From the NCBI GenBank assembly GCA_025462725.1, contig JAOAPE010000003.1:432973-496972 (forward strand): a stretch of 64,000 bases of DNA. Direction: 5' to 3'. This document shows, in pieces, positions 33,675 through 45,249 of this stretch (position 1 is its first letter; each line of letters starts with the position of its first letter). Under the pieces are notes generated by a model that was given only the letters and a program-made list of their open reading frames with translations, made no database searches and was not told the origin of the DNA. The translations under genes and the position numbers were made by a program. The DNA is from Terriglobales bacterium. GTDB lineage: Bacteria > Acidobacteriota > Terriglobia > Terriglobales > Acidobacteriaceae.

Positions 33675-34403
33675 TTGGACGGGAACACAAACGCAATCCA
33701 GACAGTTGACGTGCGTCGCCACTATCGAATGGGCGAAAACGTGATCAAAGCGGTAGACGGCGTCTCAGTCACCATCAAACAGGGAGAATTTGCAGCGTTA
33801 CTGGGGACATCAGGATCCGGCAAGTCAACTCTGATGAACTTGATAGCTGGTTTGGACAGGCCAAGCTCAGGAGCAATCCTTGTGCATGGGCGCGATTTAG
33901 CTCAGATGTCATCTGAGGAATTGGCAAAATATCGTCGCCACACCGTTGGGATGGTGTTCCAGTCGTTCAACCTGGTTCCGACAATGAACCTCGCAGAAAA
34001 TGTGGAACTGCCGATGCGCTTCGCCGAAGTTGACCGTTCAGAGAGAGACGCCCGTGTGCAGGACGCCTTGAAGCGGGTGAGGCTCTCCGCCCGGCTGACG
34101 CATCGCCCCAGTGAGTTGTCTGGGGGCGAACAGCAACGAGCGGCGTTGGCACGTGCGCTAGTGAACAAGCCCCAACTTTTGTTGGCGGACGAACCCACGG
34201 GGAATTTAGACAGCCGTACCGGCGAAGAGATCATGAACCTGATTCAGGAATTGAATACGACATTGGGCACAACCATCGTGATGGTCACGCACGAGCGGTC
34301 ATTAGCCGAGCGCTATGCGAATCGGCTGATCTTTTTGGGCGACGGAAAGATGCTTGACGCTGGGGAACCGGCAACGACGCTTACGGCTGGAGGTGTCCAG
34401 TGA
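33675..34403 (+). CDS. ABC exporter ATP-binding protein (MacB/LolD type)
   Basis: The 242-residue protein has Walker A GTSGSGKSTLMN, Q-loop MVFQSFNLVPTMNL, signature LSGGEQQRAALARAL, Walker B LLLADEPTGNLDS and H-loop VTHERS. The TGNLDS after Walker B and its pairing with an FtsX-type permease place it in the MacB/LolD class. TTG start with GGGAGA upstream. It overlaps the permease start by four bases (GTGA). Confidence 0.93.
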   Translation: MDGNTNAIQTVDVRRHYRMGENVIKAVDGVSVTIKQGEFAALLGTSGSGKSTLMNLIAGLDRPSSGAILVHGRDLAQMSSEELAKYRRHTVGMVFQSFNLVPTMNLAENVELPMRFAEVDRSERDARVQDALKRVRLSARLTHRPSELSGGEQQRAALARALVNKPQLLLADEPTGNLDSRTGEEIMNLIQELNTTLGTTIVMVTHERSLAERYANRLIFLGDGKMLDAGEPATTLTAGGVQ

Positions 34404-35821
34404 AGACATACGACCTGGTCGAGCTAGCCGGACGCAACCTGCGTGAAGCTGTTCTGAGAAATTCGTTGACCACTTTGGGCATCGCAGTCGGAGTAGCTTC
34501 CCTCGTTGCCATGTTGTCGTTGGGAGTTGGGTTACAGCAAGTATTCGGAAAGAAGCTGGGACGCTCTGGGCTATTCGACACAGTGATCGTCGCTTCCAAG
34601 CAGGATTTCCGGAATGACGAAGACCGGCGAACCCGTCCGAATATGCAGTCCGGAGACATTAAGACTCTGGACGACAACGCCCGGCACGCATTCGAGAAAC
34701 TTCCGGGAGTGGCAGAAGTTTATCCGGAGATTCGCCTACCAGCAGAGTTGCGATTTGCGGCTGATGGCAAGACGGAACGCCCGCACTTCGCAACCATCGC
34801 CGCTTTGCCGGCTTCAGCAAATGCCAGCGAGGCATTCGAGGATTACCAAGGAACCTTCTTCTCCGGACCTAAGGTGGACGAAGCGATCGTCATGGCAGAG
34901 TTCGCTCGGGAACTCTTGGAAATGCCCGAAAACACCAAACAAGCGGAAAACAAGAATCTCAGTCCCGAAGATGCCAAGCGTTTGATCGGCAAAGAGCTGA
35001 CCTTGCGCTACGCCGAGCGGACTGCTTCCGCAGATTCCAAAAACACTGGATCGAACGAAGATCCAGGTGGCGCGGGGTTTAGGTTCAGCGTGGTCCGCCG
35101 GGAAAAGAAGTTAAAGATAATTGGCGTGGTCGGCGCGGAACCATATGGCGGTGTCCGTGCTGTTTCACGCGGACGGGTATTTATCCCCACAGAACTGGCG
35201 GAGGGCCTGAACCTGATTCAGCCCTCTGATCTGCGAACGATGATGCGCGCGCCCGCTAGCGCAGGCAAGACTTACATCACGTTGGTAGTTCGTGCGAACA
35301 AGCCGACGCAGGTCAAGGCCATTCAAGACACGATCAAAGGAATGGGATTCTCGACATATTCCATGCAAGACGCTTCCAAGACTTTGACCCGGGTGTTTAC
35401 GTTTCTCGACATGTTTCTAGGTATATTTGGCAGCCTGGCTCTTGCAGTGGCGTCGCTGGGAATCATGAACACGCTGGTGATGGCAATATTGGAACGGCGC
35501 CGCGAGATCGGCATTATGAAGGCCCTTGGTGCAAGCGACATCGATGTGAAGAAATTATTTTTTGTCGAAGCGGGCGCAATGGGCGTTCTCGGTGGAGTGC
35601 TCGGAACCGCACTGGGATGGATTATTGGCCGCGTAATCAACTTCGGCACAAATGTCTATCTACAAAGACAGGACATCCCCACGGAAAATTTCTGGTACGT
35701 GCCATGGTGGTTGGTAGTGGGTGCAATGACTTTCTCAGTGTTGGTGAGCTTGGGATCAGGACTTTATCCTGCATCTCGCGCAGCGAAGCTCGATCCGGTG
35801 CAGGCATTGAGGCATGATTAG
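34400..35821 (+). CDS. MacB/FtsX-type ABC permease
   Basis: The 473-residue protein has the MacB layout: TM1 (about 24-45, LTTLGIAVGVASLVAMLSLG), a large periplasmic MacB_PCD domain (about 50-335) and three C-terminal helices (about 340-465) with the FtsX motif LGIMNTLVMAILERRREIGIMKALGAS. With the ATPase it would form a mechanotransmission exporter for lipoproteins, peptides or antibiotics. No adaptor protein gene is adjacent. Its stop overlaps the esterase start by eight bases. Confidence 0.9.
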   Translation: MKTYDLVELAGRNLREAVLRNSLTTLGIAVGVASLVAMLSLGVGLQQVFGKKLGRSGLFDTVIVASKQDFRNDEDRRTRPNMQSGDIKTLDDNARHAFEKLPGVAEVYPEIRLPAELRFAADGKTERPHFATIAALPASANASEAFEDYQGTFFSGPKVDEAIVMAEFARELLEMPENTKQAENKNLSPEDAKRLIGKELTLRYAERTASADSKNTGSNEDPGGAGFRFSVVRREKKLKIIGVVGAEPYGGVRAVSRGRVFIPTELAEGLNLIQPSDLRTMMRAPASAGKTYITLVVRANKPTQVKAIQDTIKGMGFSTYSMQDASKTLTRVFTFLDMFLGIFGSLALAVASLGIMNTLVMAILERRREIGIMKALGASDIDVKKLFFVEAGAMGVLGGVLGTALGWIIGRVINFGTNVYLQRQDIPTENFWYVPWWLVVGAMTFSVLVSLGSGLYPASRAAKLDPVQALRHD

Positions 35822-36689
35822 ATTCCCGGCGCTGGTCGGAGTTCTTCTTCTGTCGCTGAGCGGGTCGGCAATAGCCGCCTCAAGCCGCGTTGAATGCGGC
35901 AACGTGAAGAGCACATATGCGGGACGTCCCGTCCAGTACTGTGCCCTGCTACCTCCGAGCTACGATTCTTCGGCTACCACTAACAAGGTATATCCGGTCC
36001 TCTATCTCTTACATGGCCTCGGGCAAGACTCCCAATCGCTGATAAGCGACGGAATCTGGAACCTTGTTGACGACCTGCAGGACAGGAAGGCGATTGGCGA
36101 GTTCGTCATCATCACACCGAACGCTGGAAACTCTTTCTACGTAAACGCAAAGAGCGGCAAGCCGCGCTACGAAGATTTCTTCATCCGCGAATTCCTTCCA
36201 GCGATGGAACACAAATATCGCATAGGCAATTCTCGCGCTAGCAGGGCGATCTCAGGAATATCCATGGGCGGATACGGAGCGCTCAGGTTTGCGTTCAAGT
36301 ATCCGCAAATGTTTTCTTCCGTCAGTGCGCATAGTGCGGCTTTGATGGAGCAGTTGCCTAAATCTGCCGTCGCGGTGGGGCTGGGAAGGTTCATCGGGCC
36401 GGCATTCGGGGTACCACTCGACGTCTCTTATTGGAAAAGCAACAGTCCTTTTGTGCCGGCGCGCACCGCCCAACTGAATGGGATAAAGATATATTTCGAT
36501 TGCGGTGATCACGACGACTATGGCTTTGAAGGTGGCGCGGCGTCCCTGCACAGACTCTTAACCGACAGACGAGTTCCGCACGAGTTCCATATCTATCCTG
36601 GCGGCCATGACTGGTCATACTTCTCAGAGCACCTTCCCGCTTCCTTGGAATTCCACTCGAAAGTGTTTGGCCTCGTGCCGGCAAAATAG
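35814..36689 (+). CDS. exported alpha/beta-hydrolase esterase (esterase D / antigen 85-like)
   Basis: The 291-residue protein has a signal peptide (VGVLLLSLSGSAIA) and an alpha/beta-hydrolase core: oxyanion region LYLLHGLGQDS, nucleophile elbow GISMGGYGALR, acid in YFDCGDHDDYG and histidine in YPGGHDWSYF. It belongs to the putative-esterase family (PF00756) that includes S-formylglutathione hydrolase, ferric-enterobactin esterase and mycolyltransferases. The natural ester is unknown. The eight-base overlap with the ABC permease indicates co-expression, so it may process the exported compound. Confidence 0.88.
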   Translation: MIRFPALVGVLLLSLSGSAIAASSRVECGNVKSTYAGRPVQYCALLPPSYDSSATTNKVYPVLYLLHGLGQDSQSLISDGIWNLVDDLQDRKAIGEFVIITPNAGNSFYVNAKSGKPRYEDFFIREFLPAMEHKYRIGNSRASRAISGISMGGYGALRFAFKYPQMFSSVSAHSAALMEQLPKSAVAVGLGRFIGPAFGVPLDVSYWKSNSPFVPARTAQLNGIKIYFDCGDHDDYGFEGGAASLHRLLTDRRVPHEFHIYPGGHDWSYFSEHLPASLEFHSKVFGLVPAK

Positions 36690-36707
36690 ACTTGGATTCT
36701 TGGACTA

Positions 36708-38009
36708 TTAGGCGACAGTTTTCTTGTACTCGTCGAACTTTTCCAGAAACCTGTTCACGTCGCGCGGCAACAAGAAATATGGAGTGGATAGCCGCAGCTT
36801 TGATGGTTCCCCGCCGCGAATCCTGATCTTGTGGTTCGACCAGAGCCAATTCTCCAGATCCATTCGTTTCACCGGCGGCACATTCACAGTGGCAATGGCG
36901 CAACGCAGTGTCGGATCAGGCGATGTCCACGATTCTGCACCACGCTTCACCATCTCTGCGTGAAGATGATCCGCCATCTTGCGATGCCGCTTCTCAATGC
37001 GGTCCATTCCGATCTCATTTGCAAACTGTATGGACGCTCGCAGTCCCCAAAGCAAAGGCACATTCGACGAACCAATATGCTGAAATCGCTCGGCTTTCAG
37101 TTTGGGATCGTCCCACCCATGAGTAACGATGGTGTTCCAGACTCTGTCCATCACATCTTCGCGCATGAATAGGAAGCCGCTTCCCTTTGGCGCTTGCAAC
37201 CATTTGTGCGGCGACGCTGTATACATGTCGCAACCTAGCTCATGAATGTTGAGACGCATCATGCCGGGGACATGAGCGCCATCGATCGCGGTGAGAATCC
37301 CTTTTGAGCGCGCCAGCGCAGAGATTTCCTTTACAGGCATTACCAGTCCGGTGGCCGTGCTGATGTGACTGGTGAAGATGATCAGGGTGCGCGGAGTGAT
37401 TGCATCATTGATGACGTTAAGAATCTCTCCCGCGTTCTTAGGCGGTTTCGGCAAAATGAATTTCTTTACCACGACGCCGTATCGCTTAGCCCGCAAGTTC
37501 CACGGCTGTTCTCCACCCGGATGCTCCTGGTCGCTCATGAGCACCTCATCGCCAGCCTTCATCTCAAGTCCGTTTGCGATGTAACTGTTCGCCTCAGTGG
37601 CGTTACGAAGCAATGCAAGTTCGTCTCGATTCACTCCGATGAACCCAGCCAGCGGATCGCGAAACTCTGTGTACGGCTCATAGCCCCAGATCGGATACTC
37701 TTCGGGATTCTTCTGCGCCATCTTTTCCGTTTCATAGAACCCGTCGAAGACAGCTTGCAATACCGGAAGCGGCGAGGAACCCACGGTGCCGTTGTTGAGA
37801 TAGACCTCGTCATCAGGGATGAGGAACTGCTTGCGGATCTCCGCCCAGTAGGCCTCCTCGTTCTGGTCGTAAAGGGAGCGGGGTGGCATTTTGGGACGGG
37901 AACTGCCGTCGGCAGCAAGCATTTCCATCCGTGCAAATGCTTCGGGCTGAAAAGCAGCGAATGCCGCGACTGCGGCGGCTGTGGAAAGGAAGTTGCGGCG
38001 ATTCAACAT
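36708..38009 (-). CDS. Tat-exported class V aminotransferase (isopenicillin N epimerase-like)
   Basis: The 433-residue protein begins with a Tat-type signal (LNRRNFLSTAAAVAAFAAF, cleavage near AFA), followed by a class V aminotransferase fold: DQEHPGGEQPW, FTSHISTATGLVMPV, IDGAHVPGM and the pyridoxal-phosphate lysine in TASPHKWLQAPKGSGFLF. Related to cysteine desulfurases and isopenicillin N epimerase. Export of a folded PLP enzyme is uncommon; Tat export would carry the cofactor across. Substrate unknown. It is monocistronic and convergent with the esterase. Confidence 0.87.
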   Translation of the reverse strand: MLNRRNFLSTAAAVAAFAAFQPEAFARMEMLAADGSSRPKMPPRSLYDQNEEAYWAEIRKQFLIPDDEVYLNNGTVGSSPLPVLQAVFDGFYETEKMAQKNPEEYPIWGYEPYTEFRDPLAGFIGVNRDELALLRNATEANSYIANGLEMKAGDEVLMSDQEHPGGEQPWNLRAKRYGVVVKKFILPKPPKNAGEILNVINDAITPRTLIIFTSHISTATGLVMPVKEISALARSKGILTAIDGAHVPGMMRLNIHELGCDMYTASPHKWLQAPKGSGFLFMREDVMDRVWNTIVTHGWDDPKLKAERFQHIGSSNVPLLWGLRASIQFANEIGMDRIEKRHRKMADHLHAEMVKRGAESWTSPDPTLRCAIATVNVPPVKRMDLENWLWSNHKIRIRGGEPSKLRLSTPYFLLPRDVNRFLEKFDEYKKTVA

Positions 38010-38083
38010 GGTCGCTCCTTTGTGTGAACGCGATCTATTACGAGCGCGGGAGGATTGTAAGGAGCGGCGGCCGTTTGCTCAAG

Positions 38084-38114
38084 GCAAAAAAAGAGAGACG
38101 CATGTGCGTCTCTC
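38084..38114 (-). terminator. intrinsic terminator of the sortilin/BNR gene
   Basis: GAGAGACGCA (38093-38102) and TGCGTCTCTC (38105-38114) form a ten-bp inverted repeat, followed on the minus strand by TTTTTTT. It lies just after the stop of the gene ending at 38133. Confidence 0.8.
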
Positions 38115-38132
38115 CCGGGTTTGCGTTATCAA

Positions 38133-41273
<3,141 letters not shown>

Positions 41274-41304
41274 GAATGGTCCCTCTCGTTTGAAAAAATT
41301 TCAG

Positions 41305-41341
41305 TAAAAAGTTAGGGACGCCGGAGAGGCGTCCCTTTTTA
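41305..41341 (-). terminator. intrinsic terminator after the LolA-like gene
   Basis: GGGACGCC (41315-41322) pairs with GGCGTCCC (41328-41335) around GGAGA. On the minus strand it is followed by a short TAAC and then TTTTT; a T-run also follows on the plus strand. Confidence 0.75.
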
Positions 41342-41342
41342 T

Positions 41343-42143
41343 TTATTTCTTTACTTCAGGAGTTTTCTTTTCTTCAGCCGCTGCGGCAGGCTTCTTGACT
41401 TCCGGCATTTTGAATCGCGAATCGTCAATGGCCGGATTGATCTCTACTTTTTCCAAAGTCAGCTTTTGCTTTTGCGGGCTGCCCTTTTGTCCCATCTCCA
41501 TGGAGTGGGCGAGCATGAGGCCGCCTTCGTCCTTGTAATCTCCAATGGAAGTCTCTGACTCGCGTTCCGTACCGCGAATGGTTCGCTTGCTCTCTTCCTT
41601 GATCTCAAGGAAAGAATCCGTGTCGAGATAGAAGTATCGTGTGTCTCCGCTCTTCAGGGTGACTTTGATCTTGTAAGCGTCAGTCCCGTCCACCGGGTCT
41701 TTTCCGACCAACTCAACCTTATTCCCCTTTTCTTTGTAGTCAACCAGCGGGCCGTCAAAATCGGCTTGCTCTGCCATTTCTTTGCGGTCATCCTCGCCCA
41801 TGACTTCGGGATCTTTCTTGCCTCCGAATGGATTGATCGACCACCCGATTTTTCCGTCATAAGCCTGGACGGCGGTCATACCCTGGAGAGTGAGATCCAT
41901 GCGCGACAATTCAGGACGCTTTTGCTCCATCACTATGGGCGCTTCGATTCCAGGACCAAGCGTCATCTTGCCTGTGATGCGCATGGTCTTTGCAGCTTTG
42001 ATCTTTGCCATGCCGCCATGCGCTTCAATGTTCTTGGCAATGATCTGGTCTACGGTAAGATTCTGCGCGGAAAGCGGCGCTGCGCATAGAGCGGCTATGC
42101 CGGCGCACAGCAGCGCGACGTGAATGGAGCGTTTGTTGAACAT
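41343..42143 (-). CDS. exported LolA-like (outer-membrane lipoprotein-sorting-like) protein
   Basis: The 266-residue protein has a signal peptide (about 1-26) and a LolA/LolB-like curved beta-sheet pattern: LTVDQIIAKNIEAHGGMAKI, MRITGKM, YDGKIGWSINPF, YKIKVTLKSGDTRYFYLDTDS and a Lys/Ala/Pro-rich tail. Many such proteins bind lipids or lipoproteins in the periplasm; the exact role is not known. It is followed by its own terminator, about 70 bases before the sortilin/BNR gene on the same strand. Confidence 0.75.
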   Translation of the reverse strand: MFNKRSIHVALLCAGIAALCAAPLSAQNLTVDQIIAKNIEAHGGMAKIKAAKTMRITGKMTLGPGIEAPIVMEQKRPELSRMDLTLQGMTAVQAYDGKIGWSINPFGGKKDPEVMGEDDRKEMAEQADFDGPLVDYKEKGNKVELVGKDPVDGTDAYKIKVTLKSGDTRYFYLDTDSFLEIKEESKRTIRGTERESETSIGDYKDEGGLMLAHSMEMGQKGSPQKQKLTLEKVEINPAIDDSRFKMPEVKKPAAAAEEKKTPEVKK

Positions 42144-42269
42144 CGAGGATTCTCCTTAGGATTGCAGCGGCTCTTGAGGTGATTTGGAAAGAGAGATAGT
42201 ACCACTTTGACGATTGAAGCTGCGCCCCGGCATTGGGAACGCCGAAGCGCAGCTGACCCGGATTTGAGG

Positions 42270-44693
42270 CTACTTAGTACTCTTTACCTTCCAGCTTTCT
42301 CCACCGATCACAAACTTCATACCCGCGCGAATGGTGAACGGTAACGACGGAAATCCATATACGGCGTCATAGCGCTGATTGAGCACGTTCTCCATCCGAG
42401 TGAAGAATGTTATTGCGGGACGAATCGCATAACTCCCCGTGAAATCGATCTTCTGATATCCGGGTGAAAGATTGCGGTTTGGCAACAGCAACGAGCTACC
42501 GAAGAACGCGTCCGTGAGGAACGTGCTGTCGTCGCGTCGGCCCACGAGATATCCGTTAACCGTCGCGCTGAATTTAGGACGGGAGTAACTTATTGCAAAG
42601 CTGCCACTATGAGGGGCGCGCCGAAACGGACGCGAACCAATCAGAGGTGAAAATGCTCCGATCAGCACGTTGGGAAACGCGGGATTAATCGTCGGAAATT
42701 GATTGTCGCTGCTAAAGGATCTGGTCACCACAGCACCTTGATATGTGTAACTTCCATTGGCGACGAATCCGTGGCCCAGTTTGAACTCAAGTTCGCTCTC
42801 AACTCCCCGGACGCGATAATCAGAAGAGTTCACGGCCGCACCAAAGGTCAGCGCATTGGCAACCTGTGTGGGAATACCAAGCTGCGGAAGTAGTGTCTTA
42901 TCAACAAACTCCAGCTGGTCGTAAAAGCGATTATGGAAGAATGTCACTCCCAGCTTCGCCCTGCTGTTCAGGAATGCTTGGTCGAATCCGAAGTCGAAAC
43001 TCCGGCTGCGTTCAGGCCCCGTTGGGCTGACATGAAATTGCGAGATCAACTGCGGAGAGGTCTTCGACAGGACGCTAAACAATGACGAGGTCTCTTCGAA
43101 GATGCTTGGTTCTTTGATTCCTTTCCCAAAGTTGAACTTCAATTTCGTTCCGCTGAAGAACTCATCCGAAGGACGAAATAAGTAGTACGCGAGCGAAACT
43201 TTGGGCGTAGCAGCGAAGCCGAAGACTGCGTTGTTCTCCAGTCCCACTCCAACTGTCGAATACAAACGGTTCCACACATTTTCCTGCGCTTGCATCGTGT
43301 AACTGAAATTCTTGCGTTCGGTGTGGTCGTTTGAAAAAGACGAGTTCGTTATGCCGCGCTCATCTTCAAATCGGAAACCGAACAGCGCCGTCAGATGTGA
43401 GCTGAAGTAATAGTCCGATTGCGTTTGGACGAAGTCTCGATTTGTCATCGTGTCGAAGAGGCTGGGATAAGCCCCTCCAAAATCGAGAATGGCCTGCCCT
43501 GGTGCCGCGCACCCGGTCGGTGCACAGAGGGTCACAGCCTTGCCTAGATAGTTGGCCCCGAAGCCAAATGGGTCAAACGGAGTGCCGGAGGGTGTTGGAT
43601 TACCGGATTGCAAGGTGAGTCGAGCAGCGCCGTATCGCACAAGGTTGTGCCAGCGCGCCGTCGTCTGATTTTGGAGGGTAACGCCGATGAAAGTGTTCTG
43701 CTCTTTCAGAAAGGAGTCATCCGCAATCTGATAAAGGTCAAATGCATTCGAGAGCCCAGCAACAGATGCATTCCTGCGAACCGTCACGCGCAGGTCGGTG
43801 TTGGCTGCTGGTGTCCAGCCGTAATTTCCTGCAAACGTTCCATTGTGATATGCGGTGTTGGGAACATTGTTGCGGGAGTCTGAGCGGGACGCTTCGGAAA
43901 AGTAATCGATATTCCGATAAGCACCCGCGAGCGCTGCCCGATAGTCGTACGTGTTGAATGTCCCGCCGGATCCCGCAAGCGTCAGCTGTGGCAGCCGGGT
44001 CGTGCCGCGACGTGTGGTCACATTCACGACGCTGCCAATTGCATCCGAGCCATAGAGCACGCTGTTAGGGCCGCGGAACACCTCTAGTTTGTCGACGGCT
44101 GTCGAAGCGAGATTTGCGAATTCGAAACTTCCGCCAATGTCGTTAGCTGGAACCCCATCGATCAGCACCTTATTTGAATTCGAGTTTCCCCCGCGAACGA
44201 AGACCGACGCTTTACCGCCCAGTCCGCCGCTTTGTACCGTTTGGAGACCCGTTGTGAGCCTGAACGCGTCGAGAACGTTGAGCCTGTATTGCAGATCATC
44301 GCTAGTGATCAGGGTGACAGATGCCCCCAACTGCGAATCCGGCGTCTCAGTCCCGGTTGCGGATACCACCACCTGTTGCGCCAGTGTGCCTATGTGTAAC
44401 GTCACATCTGCTCGCGTAGTGCTATCCGAATGCACGGTTACAAAAATGGTGGTTTGGCTGAATCCGGAAGCACTGGCCTGAATCGAGTACCTTCCCGCGA
44501 CAGTCTCGAAATGAAATTGTCCTTGCTGGTCAGTAACGGCCTCAGAAACAACGCTGCCATCCTTAATGAGTTGGACTTTCGCGGACGGCACCACAGCGCC
44601 GAGTGGATCGAGAATGTGGCCGGAGATTCCGGCTGACGCTGCAAAGGACGCGATAGCGAAAAACAGAATGCTGAAAAAGAAAAAAACTCTCAT
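42270..44693 (-). CDS. TonB-dependent outer-membrane receptor, probably for cobalamin
   Basis: The 807-residue protein has a signal peptide, a carboxypeptidase-regulatory-like beta domain (about 22-100), a plug (about 118-225; VFVRGGNSNSNKVLIDGVPA, VLYGSDAIGSVVNV) and a 22-strand-type barrel ending with an aromatic-rich strand. The N-terminal domain is typical of Acidobacteriota and Bacteroidota receptors. Assignment to vitamin B12 comes from the two cobalamin riboswitches in its leader, not from the protein itself. SD sequence GAGGGGG lies a few bases before the ATG and can be hidden by the riboswitch hairpin. Confidence 0.9.
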   Translation of the reverse strand: MRVFFFFSILFFAIASFAASAGISGHILDPLGAVVPSAKVQLIKDGSVVSEAVTDQQGQFHFETVAGRYSIQASASGFSQTTIFVTVHSDSTTRADVTLHIGTLAQQVVVSATGTETPDSQLGASVTLITSDDLQYRLNVLDAFRLTTGLQTVQSGGLGGKASVFVRGGNSNSNKVLIDGVPANDIGGSFEFANLASTAVDKLEVFRGPNSVLYGSDAIGSVVNVTTRRGTTRLPQLTLAGSGGTFNTYDYRAALAGAYRNIDYFSEASRSDSRNNVPNTAYHNGTFAGNYGWTPAANTDLRVTVRRNASVAGLSNAFDLYQIADDSFLKEQNTFIGVTLQNQTTARWHNLVRYGAARLTLQSGNPTPSGTPFDPFGFGANYLGKAVTLCAPTGCAAPGQAILDFGGAYPSLFDTMTNRDFVQTQSDYYFSSHLTALFGFRFEDERGITNSSFSNDHTERKNFSYTMQAQENVWNRLYSTVGVGLENNAVFGFAATPKVSLAYYLFRPSDEFFSGTKLKFNFGKGIKEPSIFEETSSLFSVLSKTSPQLISQFHVSPTGPERSRSFDFGFDQAFLNSRAKLGVTFFHNRFYDQLEFVDKTLLPQLGIPTQVANALTFGAAVNSSDYRVRGVESELEFKLGHGFVANGSYTYQGAVVTRSFSSDNQFPTINPAFPNVLIGAFSPLIGSRPFRRAPHSGSFAISYSRPKFSATVNGYLVGRRDDSTFLTDAFFGSSLLLPNRNLSPGYQKIDFTGSYAIRPAITFFTRMENVLNQRYDAVYGFPSLPFTIRAGMKFVIGGESWKVKSTK

Positions 44694-44701
44694 GTGTCTT
44701 C

Positions 44702-44731
44702 CCCCTCGGAAGCTACGAGTTATCCGAAAGG
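44702..44731 (-). promoter_or_regulatory. Shine-Dalgarno-sequestering hairpin of the proximal riboswitch
   Basis: On the minus strand CCTTTCGG (rc of 44724-44731) pairs along its full length, with two G-U pairs, to CCGAGGGG (rc of 44702-44709), which contains the ribosome-binding site of the TonB receptor. This fits translational control by the adjacent cobalamin aptamer. Confidence 0.55.
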
Positions 44732-44732
44732 A

Positions 44733-44870
44733 CCGGTCTCCTGACTCGCGACAAACTTAAGTGTCATCGCCTTCCCACCGTGGCAGTGGCGAATGACAAG
44801 TTCGGCGTCGCTTACAGTTGCGGGGCAGTAGCGGATTCTCACCGCTTTCCCGAGCATCCTTCGGTGTTCA
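44733..44870 (-). ncRNA. cobalamin riboswitch, proximal copy
   Basis: The minus strand carries the B12-box core: GGGAAAGCGGTGAGAATCC, then CTGCCCCGCAACTGTAAGCG, GTGGGAAGGCGATGA and the 3' element GAGTCAGGAGACCGG. This is a complete aptamer about 40 bases from the TonB receptor start codon. Confidence 0.9.
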
Positions 44871-45027
44871 AGTTGTGAGATGACGAGAGCGCGTCAGCGA
44901 AGACGTGCTTCATTCATCATTTGCAGGAAACTGTTGCAAGCTTCATTGCGGAAACGGCAAGCCGTCGCATAAAAGGCTCCATCGACTCTCCCATAGAAGT
45001 CGATCACCCAAATGGTAAGCCCTTGAT

Positions 45028-45177
45028 CGGTCTCCTGACTTACGCGGCGTTTCCTTTCGGGAACATCGAACCCTTGCAGCCTTCCCAGGTAAACCCAGTG
45101 GCCATGTTGTAGAGTTCTTCGCGCTTACAGTTGCGGGGCAGTGGCGGATTCTCACCGCGCTTCCCATACACCAAGAG
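45028..45177 (-). ncRNA. cobalamin riboswitch, distal copy
   Basis: A second full set of conserved elements on the minus strand: GGGAAGCGCGGTGAGAATCC, CTGCCCCGCAACTGTAAGCG, CTGGGAAGGCTGCAAGG and AGTCAGGAGACCGATC. It begins right at the predicted transcription start and is separated from the proximal copy by about 155 bases with no ORF that I can support. A 7-bp hairpin (ATCGACT/AGTCGAT, about 44978-45004) then TTTT may serve as its terminator. Confidence 0.9.
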
Positions 45178-45183
45178 TGAATC

Positions 45184-45213
45184 GTTATACCTGAGAGAAA
45201 GAAGGCGGGTCAA
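45184..45213 (-). promoter_or_regulatory. sigma70-type promoter of the riboswitch-TonB receptor transcript
   Basis: On the minus strand TTGACC (45213-45208) and TATAAC (45189-45184) are spaced 18 bases. Transcription would begin about 45177, at the 5' edge of the distal cobalamin aptamer. Confidence 0.65.
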
Positions 45214-45249
45214 GAAGGCCGCCTGAGTGATGTAGTATCGCTGCTTCGC

